Assembly (NCBI RefSeq): GCF_036182465.1 | Contig: NZ_CP108081.1 | Location: 3,658,001 to 3,722,000 of the forward strand | Length of the DNA: 64,000 nucleotides | Direction: 5' to 3' | Source of the DNA: Streptomyces sp. NBC_00258 | GTDB taxonomy: Bacteria > Actinomycetota > Actinomycetes > Streptomycetales > Streptomycetaceae | Position numbers and translations under genes: made by a program | The notes under the pieces: model-generated | Told to the model about the DNA's origin: nothing | The model's database searches: none | The model's input: only the letters and a program-made list of their open reading frames with translations | Shown: one piece after another, positions 57,419-64,000 of the stretch | How positions within the stretch are numbered: the stretch's first letter is position 1 | How the letters are laid out: every line of letters begins with the position of its first letter

Positions 57419-58948
57419 ATGGCAGACGACTACCTCGTACGCATCGGTAAGCTCATCCGTGACGCCCGTCAGCACCGGGGCTGGACACAGACGCAGCTGG
57501 CCGAGGCGCTCGGCACCAGTCAGAGTGCGGTGAACCGCATCGAACGCGGCAACCAAAACATCAGCCTTGAGATGATCGCCCGAATCGGTGAAGCGCTGGA
57601 CAGTGAGATCGTCTCGCTCGGCTACGCGGGTCCGATGCATCTGCGGGTGGTCGGCGGCCGTCGGCTCTCCGGCTCCATCGACGTGAAGACCAGCAAGAAC
57701 GCGTGCGTGGCGCTGCTCTGCGCGACGCTCCTGAACCGGGGCCGCACAGTGCTGCGCCGCGTCGCGCGCATCGAGGAGGTGTACCGCCTTCTGGAGGTGC
57801 TCGGCTCCATCGGCGTACGCACCCGGTGGATCAACGGTGGCGTCGACCTGGAGATCGTGCCGCCGGCCGAGCTGGACATGGGGGCGATGGACGCGGCGGC
57901 GGCCCGTCGCACCCGCTCGATCATCATGTTCCTCGGCCCGCTGCTGCACCGCATGGACAGCTTCACGCTGCCGTACGCCGGCGGATGCGACCTGGGGACG
58001 CGGACGATCGAGCCGCACATGATCGCGCTGCGCCGGTTCGGTCTGGACATCGCGGCCACCGAGGGCCTCTACCACGCGCAGGTGGACCGCAAGGTGACTC
58101 CGGGCCGCCCCATCGTGCTGACCGAGCGCGGCGACACCGTGACCGAGAACGCGCTCCTGGCCGCCGCACGCCACGACGGCACGACCGTCATCCGCAACGC
58201 CTCGTCCAACTACATGGTCCAGGACCTCTGCTTCTTCCTGGAGGCACTGGGCGTACGCGTCGAGGGCATCGGCACCACGACACTCACCGTGCACGGCGTG
58301 CCGACGATCGATGTGGACGTCGACTACTCCCCCTCCGAGGACCCGGTCGAGGCGATGAGCCTGCTGGCCGCGGCGGTCGTCACGGAGTCCGAGCTGACCG
58401 TGCGCCGGGTGCCGATCGAGTTCCTGGAGATCGAGCTGGCGGTCCTGGAGGAGATGGGCCTCGACCACGACCGTACGCCGGAGTACTTCGCGGACAACGG
58501 GCGTACGCGCCTGGTGGACCTGACCGTCCGGCCCTCCAAGCTGGAGGCGCCGATCGACAAGATCCACCCGATGCCGTTCCCGGGCCTGAACATCGACAAC
58601 GTCCCGTTCTTCGCGGCGATCGCGGCCTCGGCGCAGGGCAAGACCCTGATCCACGACTGGGTCTACGACAACCGCGCGATCTACCTCACGGACCTGAACC
58701 GCCTCGGCGGCCGCCTCCAACTCCTCGACCCGCACCGGGTACTGGTCGAGGGCCCGACCCGCTGGCGCGCCGCCGAGATGATGTGCCCGCCGGCCCTGCG
58801 CCCCGCCGTCGTCGTCCTGCTGGCCATGATGGCGGCCGAGGGCACGTCCGTCCTGCGGAACGTGTACGTCATCAACCGCGGCTACGAGGACCTGGCCGAG
58901 CGGCTCAACTCGGTCGGGGCACAGATCGAGACCTTCCGGGACATCTGA
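57419..58948 (+). CDS. murA: XRE-type HTH fused to UDP-GlcNAc 1-carboxyvinyltransferase (MurA family)
   Basis: The product has 509 residues, about 75-85 longer than plain MurA. Residues 8-65 form an XRE/Cro helix-turn-helix (LIRDARQHRGWTQTQLAEAL, GTSQSAVNRIERG). From about residue 72 the MurA/EPSP-synthase fold follows. Lys93-Asn94 (TSKNA) match the Lys22-Asn23 pair of E. coli MurA; Cys190 in GGCDLGTR is the fosfomycin-sensitive cysteine position. Asp393 in NIDNVP and an Arg near 461 (ALRPAVV) are also kept, so enolpyruvyl transfer should be possible. Streptomyces carry such HTH-MurA proteins besides a standard MurA. The start appears leaderless, under a palindrome; a strong terminator follows. 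An autoregulated cell-wall enzyme is inferred. Confidence 0.9.
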   Translation: MADDYLVRIGKLIRDARQHRGWTQTQLAEALGTSQSAVNRIERGNQNISLEMIARIGEALDSEIVSLGYAGPMHLRVVGGRRLSGSIDVKTSKNACVALLCATLLNRGRTVLRRVARIEEVYRLLEVLGSIGVRTRWINGGVDLEIVPPAELDMGAMDAAAARRTRSIIMFLGPLLHRMDSFTLPYAGGCDLGTRTIEPHMIALRRFGLDIAATEGLYHAQVDRKVTPGRPIVLTERGDTVTENALLAAARHDGTTVIRNASSNYMVQDLCFFLEALGVRVEGIGTTTLTVHGVPTIDVDVDYSPSEDPVEAMSLLAAAVVTESELTVRRVPIEFLEIELAVLEEMGLDHDRTPEYFADNGRTRLVDLTVRPSKLEAPIDKIHPMPFPGLNIDNVPFFAAIAASAQGKTLIHDWVYDNRAIYLTDLNRLGGRLQLLDPHRVLVEGPTRWRAAEMMCPPALRPAVVVLLAMMAAEGTSVLRNVYVINRGYEDLAERLNSVGAQIETFRDI

Positions 58949-58967
58949 CCGGACGGCCGGCCAACCT

Positions 58968-59013
58968 GAGGGCCCTTGCCGACCAGCACAAATACTGGTC
59001 GGCAAGGGCCCTC
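58968..59013 (+). terminator. strong terminator after murA
   Basis: A perfect 19-bp stem (58968-58986 with 58995-59013) and an 8-base loop, 20 bases after the stop codon. Confidence 0.85.
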
Positions 59014-59040
59014 GGCAGCATGCCAACTCCTCCACCTGCG

Positions 59041-59068
59041 TAACTGTACCTTCCGGATGGTACAGTTA
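59041..59068. promoter_or_regulatory. TetR operator TAACTGTACC-N8-GGTACAGTTA
   Basis: Perfect 10-bp arms around TTCCGGAT, itself nearly symmetric. The right arm covers TACAGT, a -10-like box seven bases before the tetR ATG, so bound regulator would shut off its own leaderless message and the transporter gene. Confidence 0.8.
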
Positions 59069-59073
59069 CGGCT

Positions 59074-59619
59074 ATGCGACCGAGTTCGAGAACCCAGATC
59101 CTGGACGCCGCGATCCGTGTGACGGAGAAAGAGGGGATCACGAGCCTGACCCTGGAGTCCGTGGCCGTGGAGGCCGGACTGACCAAGGGGGGCCTGCTGT
59201 ACCACTTCCGTACCCGGGAGGAGCTGCTGCTGGCGATCCAGCGGTATCTGACCGAGGGATGGGAGAAGCAGCTGGAGGCGAGGCTCGGGAAAGACTTCGC
59301 GGAGGCGACGGCGGCCGAGCGCGCGATCGCCTACACGCTGATGGACATGGAGAGCGCGCCGCGCAAGGCGGACCTGGCGTTCATGGTCGAGTCGGCGTCC
59401 GACCCGGAGCTGGCGCAGGTGTGGAACGCCCTGGTGGACCGGTGGGTGCCGGTGCCGTCCGACCCCGATCCGGCGCAACTGGAGCTGTTCCTGGCCCGGA
59501 TGGCCGCGGACGGTCTGTGGCTCTTCGAGGCGACCACCGGGACGAAACTCACGCCCGCGGTGAAGGATGCCCTGCGGCAGCGGATCGCCGCGCTCACCGA
59601 ATCGGCCTCCACGCCGTGA
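59074..59619 (+). CDS. TetR-family repressor of the adjacent MFS exporter
   Basis: The product has 181 residues. The TetR DNA-binding domain (about 5-52) reads RTQILDAAIRVTEKEGITSL and VAVEAGLTKGGLLYHFRTREELL, with the GGLLYHF helix typical of the family. The ligand-binding half has family-like acidic helices (APRKADLAFMVESASDPEL), and the C-terminus resembles TetR_C domains of drug-efflux regulators. It is transcribed with the MFS gene that starts 58 bases later, and sits on its own palindromic operator. It probably derepresses export when an antibiotic or toxic metabolite binds; the ligand is unknown. Confidence 0.92.
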   Translation: MRPSSRTQILDAAIRVTEKEGITSLTLESVAVEAGLTKGGLLYHFRTREELLLAIQRYLTEGWEKQLEARLGKDFAEATAAERAIAYTLMDMESAPRKADLAFMVESASDPELAQVWNALVDRWVPVPSDPDPAQLELFLARMAADGLWLFEATTGTKLTPAVKDALRQRIAALTESASTP

Positions 59620-59677
59620 CCCACAGGCTCAGCGCCCTTCCGGCACACCGTCGAATCCAGAAGATCCGAGGTACGAC

Positions 59678-61225
59678 ATGAGCAAGGCACGACGCTGGTG
59701 GGTCCTGTTGACCGTCTCGGCGGGGCTGTTGCTGATATCGGTGGACATGACGGTGCTCTACACCGCTCTGCCCACCCTGACCGGTGACCTGCACGCCGAC
59801 GCCTCGCAGAAGCTCTGGATCATCAACGCCTATCCGCTGGTGTCGGCCGGCCTGCTGCTGGGCACCGGCACGTTGGGCGACCGGGTGGGACACAAGCGGC
59901 TCTTCCTGGCCGGCCTGGTCATCTTCGGTGCGGCGTCGACGATGGCCGCCTTCGCCCCCACCCCCGGGATGCTGATCACCGCGCGCGCCTTCCTGGCGGT
60001 GGGCGCGGCGACGATGATGCCCTCGACCCTGGCGCTGATCCGGCTCACCTTCGAGGACGAGCGGGAACGCGGGGTGGCGATCGGCATCTGGGGCACGACG
60101 TCGGTGGTCGGCACCGCGCTCGGACCGGTCCTCGGCGGCTTCCTGTTGGAGCACTTCTGGTGGGGTTCGGTGTTCCTGGTCAACGTGCCCGTCGTCCTGC
60201 TCGCCCTGGTCGCGGCGGTGTTCCTCGCGCCGGGCGGATCCGGCCGCGCGGACCGCCCCTGGGACCCGGTCGCCTCGGTCTACGTGATGGTCGGCCTGGT
60301 CGCGCTGGTCTACGCGATCAAGGAGACCACCAGGCCCGACCCCGCACCCCTGCACATAGTCGGGGCGCTACTGGTGTCCTTCCTCGGCTTCCGGGCCTTC
60401 CTGCACCGCCAGCGCACTCAGCCCTACCCTCTGATCGACTTCGCGCTCTTCCGCAACCGGCCCCTGCTCGTCGGCGTGCTCGGCGCCGGCCTCGCGATGT
60501 TCGCCACCGCGGGCATCCAGCTCGTCCTGGCCCAGCGCCTCCAGCTGGTCATCGGTCACACCCCGCTCAGCGCCGGCCTGCTCGTGGCCGCGTGCGCGCT
60601 GGGCGCCCTGGTGGCCGGGGTCGTCGTCGGCGGCCTGGTCCACCGGGTCAGCGTGCGCACGCTGATCGGCGGCGGTCTCGCCACCAGCGCGCTGGGCATC
60701 CTGCTCACCCTCCTGCTCACCCCCGGCGCGGTCCCCCTCCTGGACTCCGCGCAGAGCTCCGGCTGGGTCGTCCCCGGCCTGATCCTGGCCGGCGCGGGTC
60801 TGGGCACCACGATGACCGCCGCCTCCGCCGCGATCATCGGCGGCGCCCCGCCCCACCGCGCCGGTATGGCCTCCTCGGTGGAGGAGGTCTCGTACGAACT
60901 GGGCAGCCTCACCGGTGTCGCAGTGCTCGGCAGCGTGCTGACCGCCGTCTACACCGGCACGGTCACCCTGCCGGCGGGCACCCCCGGCACCGCGGCCGAC
61001 AGCCTGGACGAGGCCCGCGCCACCGCCGACCACCTGCCCGCGGAACAGGGCCGCCCCCTGCTGGACGCCGCCACATCCGCCTTCGACAACGGCTACAACG
61101 CGACCCTGGTCATAGCCACCGCCCTCCTGGCCGCCGGCGCCCTCTTCACCTACCGCTACTTGGGGCGTACTGCCAGCTCGGCGAACACCTCGACGGCGCG
61201 GTCGAGTTCGGCCTCGGTGTTGTAG
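59678..61225 (+). CDS. MFS drug:proton antiporter, DHA2 (14-helix) type
   Basis: The product has 515 residues and about 14 membrane helices. Motif A is GTGTLGDRVGHKRLFLAG between helices 2 and 3. SVDMTVLYTALPTLTGDL in helix 1 is the D1 motif of DHA2 exporters, and motif C appears as WGTTSVVGTALGPVLGG in helix 5. Closest known types are QacA/SmvA/LfrA-like exporters of cationic dyes, quaternary ammonium or antibiotics. It follows the TetR gene and is under the same operator. The last about 20 residues (ASSANTSTARSSSASVL) are read from DNA that also encodes the end of the convergent aminotransferase (70-base overlap), an odd, low-complexity end. Confidence 0.9.
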   Translation: MSKARRWWVLLTVSAGLLLISVDMTVLYTALPTLTGDLHADASQKLWIINAYPLVSAGLLLGTGTLGDRVGHKRLFLAGLVIFGAASTMAAFAPTPGMLITARAFLAVGAATMMPSTLALIRLTFEDERERGVAIGIWGTTSVVGTALGPVLGGFLLEHFWWGSVFLVNVPVVLLALVAAVFLAPGGSGRADRPWDPVASVYVMVGLVALVYAIKETTRPDPAPLHIVGALLVSFLGFRAFLHRQRTQPYPLIDFALFRNRPLLVGVLGAGLAMFATAGIQLVLAQRLQLVIGHTPLSAGLLVAACALGALVAGVVVGGLVHRVSVRTLIGGGLATSALGILLTLLLTPGAVPLLDSAQSSGWVVPGLILAGAGLGTTMTAASAAIIGGAPPHRAGMASSVEEVSYELGSLTGVAVLGSVLTAVYTGTVTLPAGTPGTAADSLDEARATADHLPAEQGRPLLDAATSAFDNGYNATLVIATALLAAGALFTYRYLGRTASSANTSTARSSSASVL

Positions 61226-62337
61226 TAGTGCGGCGAGAGCCGCACCAGCGGATGGACATCCCGGTCCTCGGTGTCGAACTGGGTGTGCGCCGCCACGGTG
61301 GTGGTGACATTGATGCCGCGGGCCGCCAATGCGGCAGCGACATCCGCGGTGGCCACGGCATCGACCTTGGCGGTCACGATCGCGCACCGCTCCCGACCGA
61401 GGTCGTACGTCGTGACACCGGGCACGGCGTCCAAACGCTCACGCAGGCGGGCGCCGAGCTCGAAGGCACGCCGCCCAATGTGCTCCATGCCGATCTCCAG
61501 AGCCTGTTCGACGGCGGCGCTCAGGCCGAGCACGTTGGCGTAGCTCACCTCCCAGGTCTCGAAGCGCCGGGCACCGTCGCGCCAGGTGAAACTCCGCTTC
61601 CCGTCCCAGGTGGCGGAGGCGATCTCGCTGACGTACGGCTCCAGGTGGTCCAGCGCTTCGGAGCGCACCCACAGAAATCCCGTTCCGCGGGGGCCCCGCA
61701 GGAACTTCCTGCCCGTGGCGGTGAGCATGTCGCATCCGAGTTCGGCGACATCGACCGGGAACTGGCCGACGGACTGGGTGGCATCGAGCAGGAAGGGCAC
61801 ACCCGCGGCCCGGCAGACGCGACCGATCTCGGCCGCGGGGTTGACCAGGCCGCCGCTGGTGGGGACGTGGCTGACACCGACCAGCCTGGTCCGGTCGTCG
61901 ATCAGCTCCGCCAGAGCCGCGGTGTCGAGTTGCCCGGACTCGTCATTGGGGACGACGACGACCTCGGCGCCGGTACGCCGGGCGATCTGCAGATAGGCGA
62001 GGACGTTGCTTCCGTACTCCGCGCGGCCGGTGAGGATGCGGTCGCCCGGCGCGAAGGTCATGGAGTAGAACGCGGCGTTCCAGGCGTGCGTGGAGTTGTC
62101 GAACAGCGCGACCTCGTCGGGGCGGCCGCCCACGAGCCTTGCGATGTTCGTGTAGGTGGCGTCGATGCGGTCCCGTTCCCGACCGGCGGCCTCATATCCA
62201 CCGATGGCCGCCTCCAGCTCCAGATGCTCGGTCATGGCCCGAAGGGTCCTCCGCGACAGCAGCCCGGCCCCCGCGTTGTTCAAATGAACGCGGTTCGCGG
62301 TACCCGGTGTGTCCCGGCGGATCGCTTCGATGTCCAT
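61156..62337 (-). CDS. class V aminotransferase-fold PLP enzyme (cysteine desulfurase / isopenicillin N epimerase-like)
   Basis: The product has 393 residues from the ATG at 62337 (MDIEAIRRDTPG); another ATG four codons upstream is possible. The PLP lysine lies in TATGRKFLRGPRGTGF, preceded by FLLDATQSVGQFPVDV with the ring-stacking Asp. HLNNAGAGLLSRRTL and a GNxTxAWN-like NSTHAWNAAF match desulfurase-fold proteins. A closing VRLSPHYYNTEAELDRAV is characteristic of the CsdA/isopenicillin N epimerase/EgtE group. The substrate is unknown: C-S bond cleavage or epimerisation are both possible. Its 3' end overlaps the convergent MFS gene. Confidence 0.85.
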   Translation of the reverse strand: MDIEAIRRDTPGTANRVHLNNAGAGLLSRRTLRAMTEHLELEAAIGGYEAAGRERDRIDATYTNIARLVGGRPDEVALFDNSTHAWNAAFYSMTFAPGDRILTGRAEYGSNVLAYLQIARRTGAEVVVVPNDESGQLDTAALAELIDDRTRLVGVSHVPTSGGLVNPAAEIGRVCRAAGVPFLLDATQSVGQFPVDVAELGCDMLTATGRKFLRGPRGTGFLWVRSEALDHLEPYVSEIASATWDGKRSFTWRDGARRFETWEVSYANVLGLSAAVEQALEIGMEHIGRRAFELGARLRERLDAVPGVTTYDLGRERCAIVTAKVDAVATADVAAALAARGINVTTTVAAHTQFDTEDRDVHPLVRLSPHYYNTEAELDRAVEVFAELAVRPK

Positions 62338-62443
62338 TCCCTGCCCCATCCCTACGGTCGGCCCCCTCCGCCTTCCTTTCCCAACCACCCCAGCCACCAC
62401 TCGGGGCTCCGCCCTGGGCTTCTGGGTCCGGCGCGGCTCCGTC

Positions 62444-62483
62444 GTGGCTGATCGCGCAGTTCCCCGCGCCCCTGAAGGGGCGC
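62444..62483 (-). repeat. dispersed intergenic repeat, copy 5 (inverted)
   Basis: GTGGCTGATCGCGCAGTTCC then CCGCGCCCCTGAAGGGGCG: the reverse complement of the repeat core, with an A for a G in the flank. Confidence 0.8.
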
Positions 62484-62664
62484 CCCCCTCTGGCGGGGGC
62501 CGGATGTCCACCGGCCGAAGGGGACGTGGCGGGATGTGTGGCCGCAGCATACGAGGACACCAGTTGTCGGCCACCGTGCGGCAACCGCGCCTTACGTCAC
62601 CGGCTGCGGACGCACATCCCGCCACGGCCCCGCACCCAGAAGACGAACCGAAACCCCCACCCAC

Positions 62665-62716
62665 CCAAGGGGCGCGGGGAACTGCGCGACCAGCCACAAC
62701 ACACCCGCGGCCGAAA
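62665..62716 (+). repeat. dispersed intergenic repeat, copy 6
   Basis: AAGGGGCGCGGGGAACTGCG, CGACCAGCCACAAC and ACACCCGCGGCCG: a clean copy in the orientation opposite to copy 5, about 190 bases from it. Confidence 0.8.
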
Positions 62717-62722
62717 ACGAAC

Positions 62723-63484
62723 CTATCCCCCAAACCCCCGAAGCGTCCGAGCCTCACGCACCAGGATCTTCTCGTCGTCGTCGGGAACGAACTCCAGAAG
62801 AACATCCAGCGGCCCGCCACCACCCAGCCCCCGCAGCCGATCAAAAACCGCCCCCCACAACTCGGACCGCACGGACAGCGGACGCCGACTCGTCCCCGGC
62901 CACCACGAGAACGCATGAACGGCGGCCACCTGGTCGATCACCGCGTCGAGACCAACAAGCGCATCCGAGTCGGCCACATCGAGCGGCGGCTGCCAATACG
63001 TGAGCACGTCAGGCCTCCCCACCTCCTCCAGCAACCGCAACGCACGATCAGCCCCATCGGTGAGCGTGTTGCGATGGAACTCGTAAGCGAGATACACGCC
63101 CACATCGGCCGCAAGCGCCGCCACCCGCCGAGTGTCCTCGACGACCGCCGCCCGTTCCTCCGCCGACGCCTCCTCCGTACCCGTCGCCCCCGCCCAGATC
63201 CGAATACGCGCAGCCCCGAGCAGCACAGCAGAACGAAGGACTCCGTCGAACTCCGCGGGGTCGGTAAGCCCGGCGCGGTAGTACGAGCCGTACGAGGCCA
63301 CAGCGAGCCCCGCCTCCTCGGTGGCGCCGCGAACCCGGACGGCCGCGGCCCCGTCACCCGCAGGTACGTGGACGTCGGCGCCCCACTCCACACACTCCAG
63401 CCCCGCCTCGACCGCGGCCGCGAGAACCCCGGCCACATCGAGGTGCCGCAGGGTGACGGAACACAACCCCAGCCGCAGCGTCAC
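62723..63484 (-). CDS. sugar phosphate isomerase/epimerase (xylose-isomerase-like TIM barrel)
   Basis: The product has 253 residues. The GTG at 63484 has GAGGAG upstream and overlaps the TGA of the preceding gene (GTGA), so translation is coupled. It begins MTLRLGLCSVTLRHLDVAGV, with AAVEAGLECVEWGADVHVPAG, both typical of AP_endonuc_2 TIM-barrel proteins. Metal-type residues are visible in AYEFHRNTL (Glu, His) and AVHAFSWWPG (His). Such enzymes isomerise or epimerise keto-sugars such as inositol derivatives or tagatose. The exact substrate is not known. A short barrel (about 253 residues) compared with the usual 270-290. Confidence 0.8.
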   Translation of the reverse strand: MTLRLGLCSVTLRHLDVAGVLAAAVEAGLECVEWGADVHVPAGDGAAAVRVRGATEEAGLAVASYGSYYRAGLTDPAEFDGVLRSAVLLGAARIRIWAGATGTEEASAEERAAVVEDTRRVAALAADVGVYLAYEFHRNTLTDGADRALRLLEEVGRPDVLTYWQPPLDVADSDALVGLDAVIDQVAAVHAFSWWPGTSRRPLSVRSELWGAVFDRLRGLGGGGPLDVLLEFVPDDDEKILVREARTLRGFGG

Positions 63485-64000
63485 GCCGACTCCTCGGTGA
63501 CCGAGAGGCCACCCACACCACCCGCACCGAAGTCCACGACCGTACGCCCCCCATCCCCCCAACGAACAGCAACAACAAGCCCACTCACCTCAACCCCGAC
63601 CCCGACCCCGGCCCCGGCCCCGGCCCCGACCTGCCCGGCAATCGGCGCCGCACCGGCTTCCCCGGTGAGGGACGCCAACGCAACGAACACCGTCCCCTCT
63701 CCCCCCTCACCAACAGTTCCGGTGAGCTCGGGAAGGAGCGCCCAGGCTCCATACGCCGTCCCCTGCGGCGCCCGCACCACGCACGGCGTCTCCCAGCCGT
63801 ACAGCCCGACCAGTTGACTCGTCACCTCCGCCCCGTCGAGCCGTACCTCCGCGCCCTGTTCGACCTCGGGGACGGTGCCCGGCGGCACCGCAACAGCCCA
63901 ACCGCTGTGATGGACCGGCGTCCCCATCGGCACACCGACCGTGCGATGCACACGCAGTTCGAGCCTGCCGCGGGCCAGCGTCAGGCTCTCGATCCGCGCC
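63481..64000 (-). CDS. C-terminal part of an unidentified protein (possibly DUF2264)
   Basis: The frame is open to the window edge, so the start is outside; 172 residues remain. The sequence ARIESLTLARGRLELRVHRT, then VGVPMGTPVHHSGWAVAVPP, is beta-rich. It resembles the C-terminal domain of DUF2264 (heparinase-like) proteins, which are often encoded just before a sugar isomerase like the one that follows. A Gly/Ala then Gly/Val run near residues 115-130 is a short low-complexity insert. The stop codon overlaps the isomerase start. The family call is tentative. Confidence 0.5.
   Translation of the reverse strand, partial: ARIESLTLARGRLELRVHRTVGVPMGTPVHHSGWAVAVPPGTVPEVEQGAEVRLDGAEVTSQLVGLYGWETPCVVRAPQGTAYGAWALLPELTGTVGEGGEGTVFVALASLTGEAGAAPIAGQVGAGAGAGVGVGVEVSGLVVAVRWGDGGRTVVDFGAGGVGGLSVTEESA

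Larger units (their letters stand above)
62338..62722. other. 385-base gap with repeats
   Basis: No supported gene. It contains two opposite copies of the dispersed repeat (62444 and 62665) and low-complexity CCCC/ACCCC DNA. The ATG-bearing frames here are repeat-derived. Confidence 0.6.

Noticed and set aside
62338..62722. Frames spanning the gap before the isomerase gene as coding.
   Set aside because: They are made of dispersed repeats and low-complexity proline/arginine runs.

Overview
This window is about 64 kb of very GC-rich actinobacterial chromosome and almost certainly comes from a Streptomyces. Evidence for this includes third-codon-position G/C bias, many GTG starts, AGGAGG ribosome sites, ATG/GTG starts placed 6-7 bases after TAnnnT boxes (leaderless starts), a coproporphyrin-type haem pathway, and gene orders known from the S. 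coelicolor core. From memory, xylFGH - rok7B7 - ngcGFE, with dxs, fadAB, acnA and an HTH-MurA nearby, matches the SCO5998-SCO6031 neighbourhood. No rRNA, tRNA, CRISPR array, prophage or biosynthetic cluster was recognised.

Layout. 1-2.2 kb: the tail of an amidohydrolase and a secreted GH64 beta-1,3-glucanase behind a LacI-type operator. 2.3-7 kb: two DUF4142 paralogues alternate with a DUF692 (multinuclear iron oxidase, MNIO) fusion protein and a TIGR04222-type membrane protein. 7-16.8 kb: a secreted alpha/beta hydrolase, the haem genes chdC, cgoX (hemG/hemY) and hemE, a DUF4349 lipoprotein, a CoA-disulfide-reductase-like flavoprotein, a rhomboid protease and a DUF3000 protein. 17-24.6 kb: a response regulator, an RNase D-like exonuclease, a TnpB insertion beside a LacI-regulator scrap, and the fadA-fadB beta-oxidation operon. 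24.9-30.3 kb: a beta-propeller-like protein, an NYN-type protein, an APC permease and dxs. 30.5-38.9 kb: xylFGH, the ROK regulator and ngcEFG, with a DasR-like site upstream of ngcE. 39.5-46.4 kb: an intact GH92 alpha-mannosidase, a lipoprotein, a GH92 relic that kept its operators, and an AA10 lytic polysaccharide monooxygenase with a CBM2 under a perfect CebR box. 46.6-53.9 kb: a histidine kinase with a decayed response-regulator partner, a large S8 protease and a LuxR-type regulator. 54-64 kb: acnA, a DUF4236 protein, an XRE-MurA fusion, a TetR-MFS pair, a class V aminotransferase, a sugar-phosphate isomerase/epimerase and the C-terminus of a further protein.

The centre of the window reads as a polysaccharide-foraging district. 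Secreted enzymes (GH64, GH92, AA10 and a protease) release oligosaccharides, NgcEFG and XylFGH import them, and several regulators (predicted DasR, CebR, Rok7B7 and at least one unidentified LacI protein) are marked by palindromes in the promoters. The housekeeping genes around it (haem, isoprenoid, beta-oxidation, TCA cycle and cell wall) are ordinary.

The most interesting signals are the following: the GH92 relic with preserved operators; a response regulator eroded by short tandem duplications next to an intact kinase; the XRE-MurA fusion with a palindrome over its own leaderless promoter; the DUF692/DUF4142/TIGR04222 group; an intact-looking TnpB with a recognisable right-end hairpin; and two dispersed repeat families, one of them inserted in frame near the end of dxs. 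All calls are made by eye from sequence; no database search was run.
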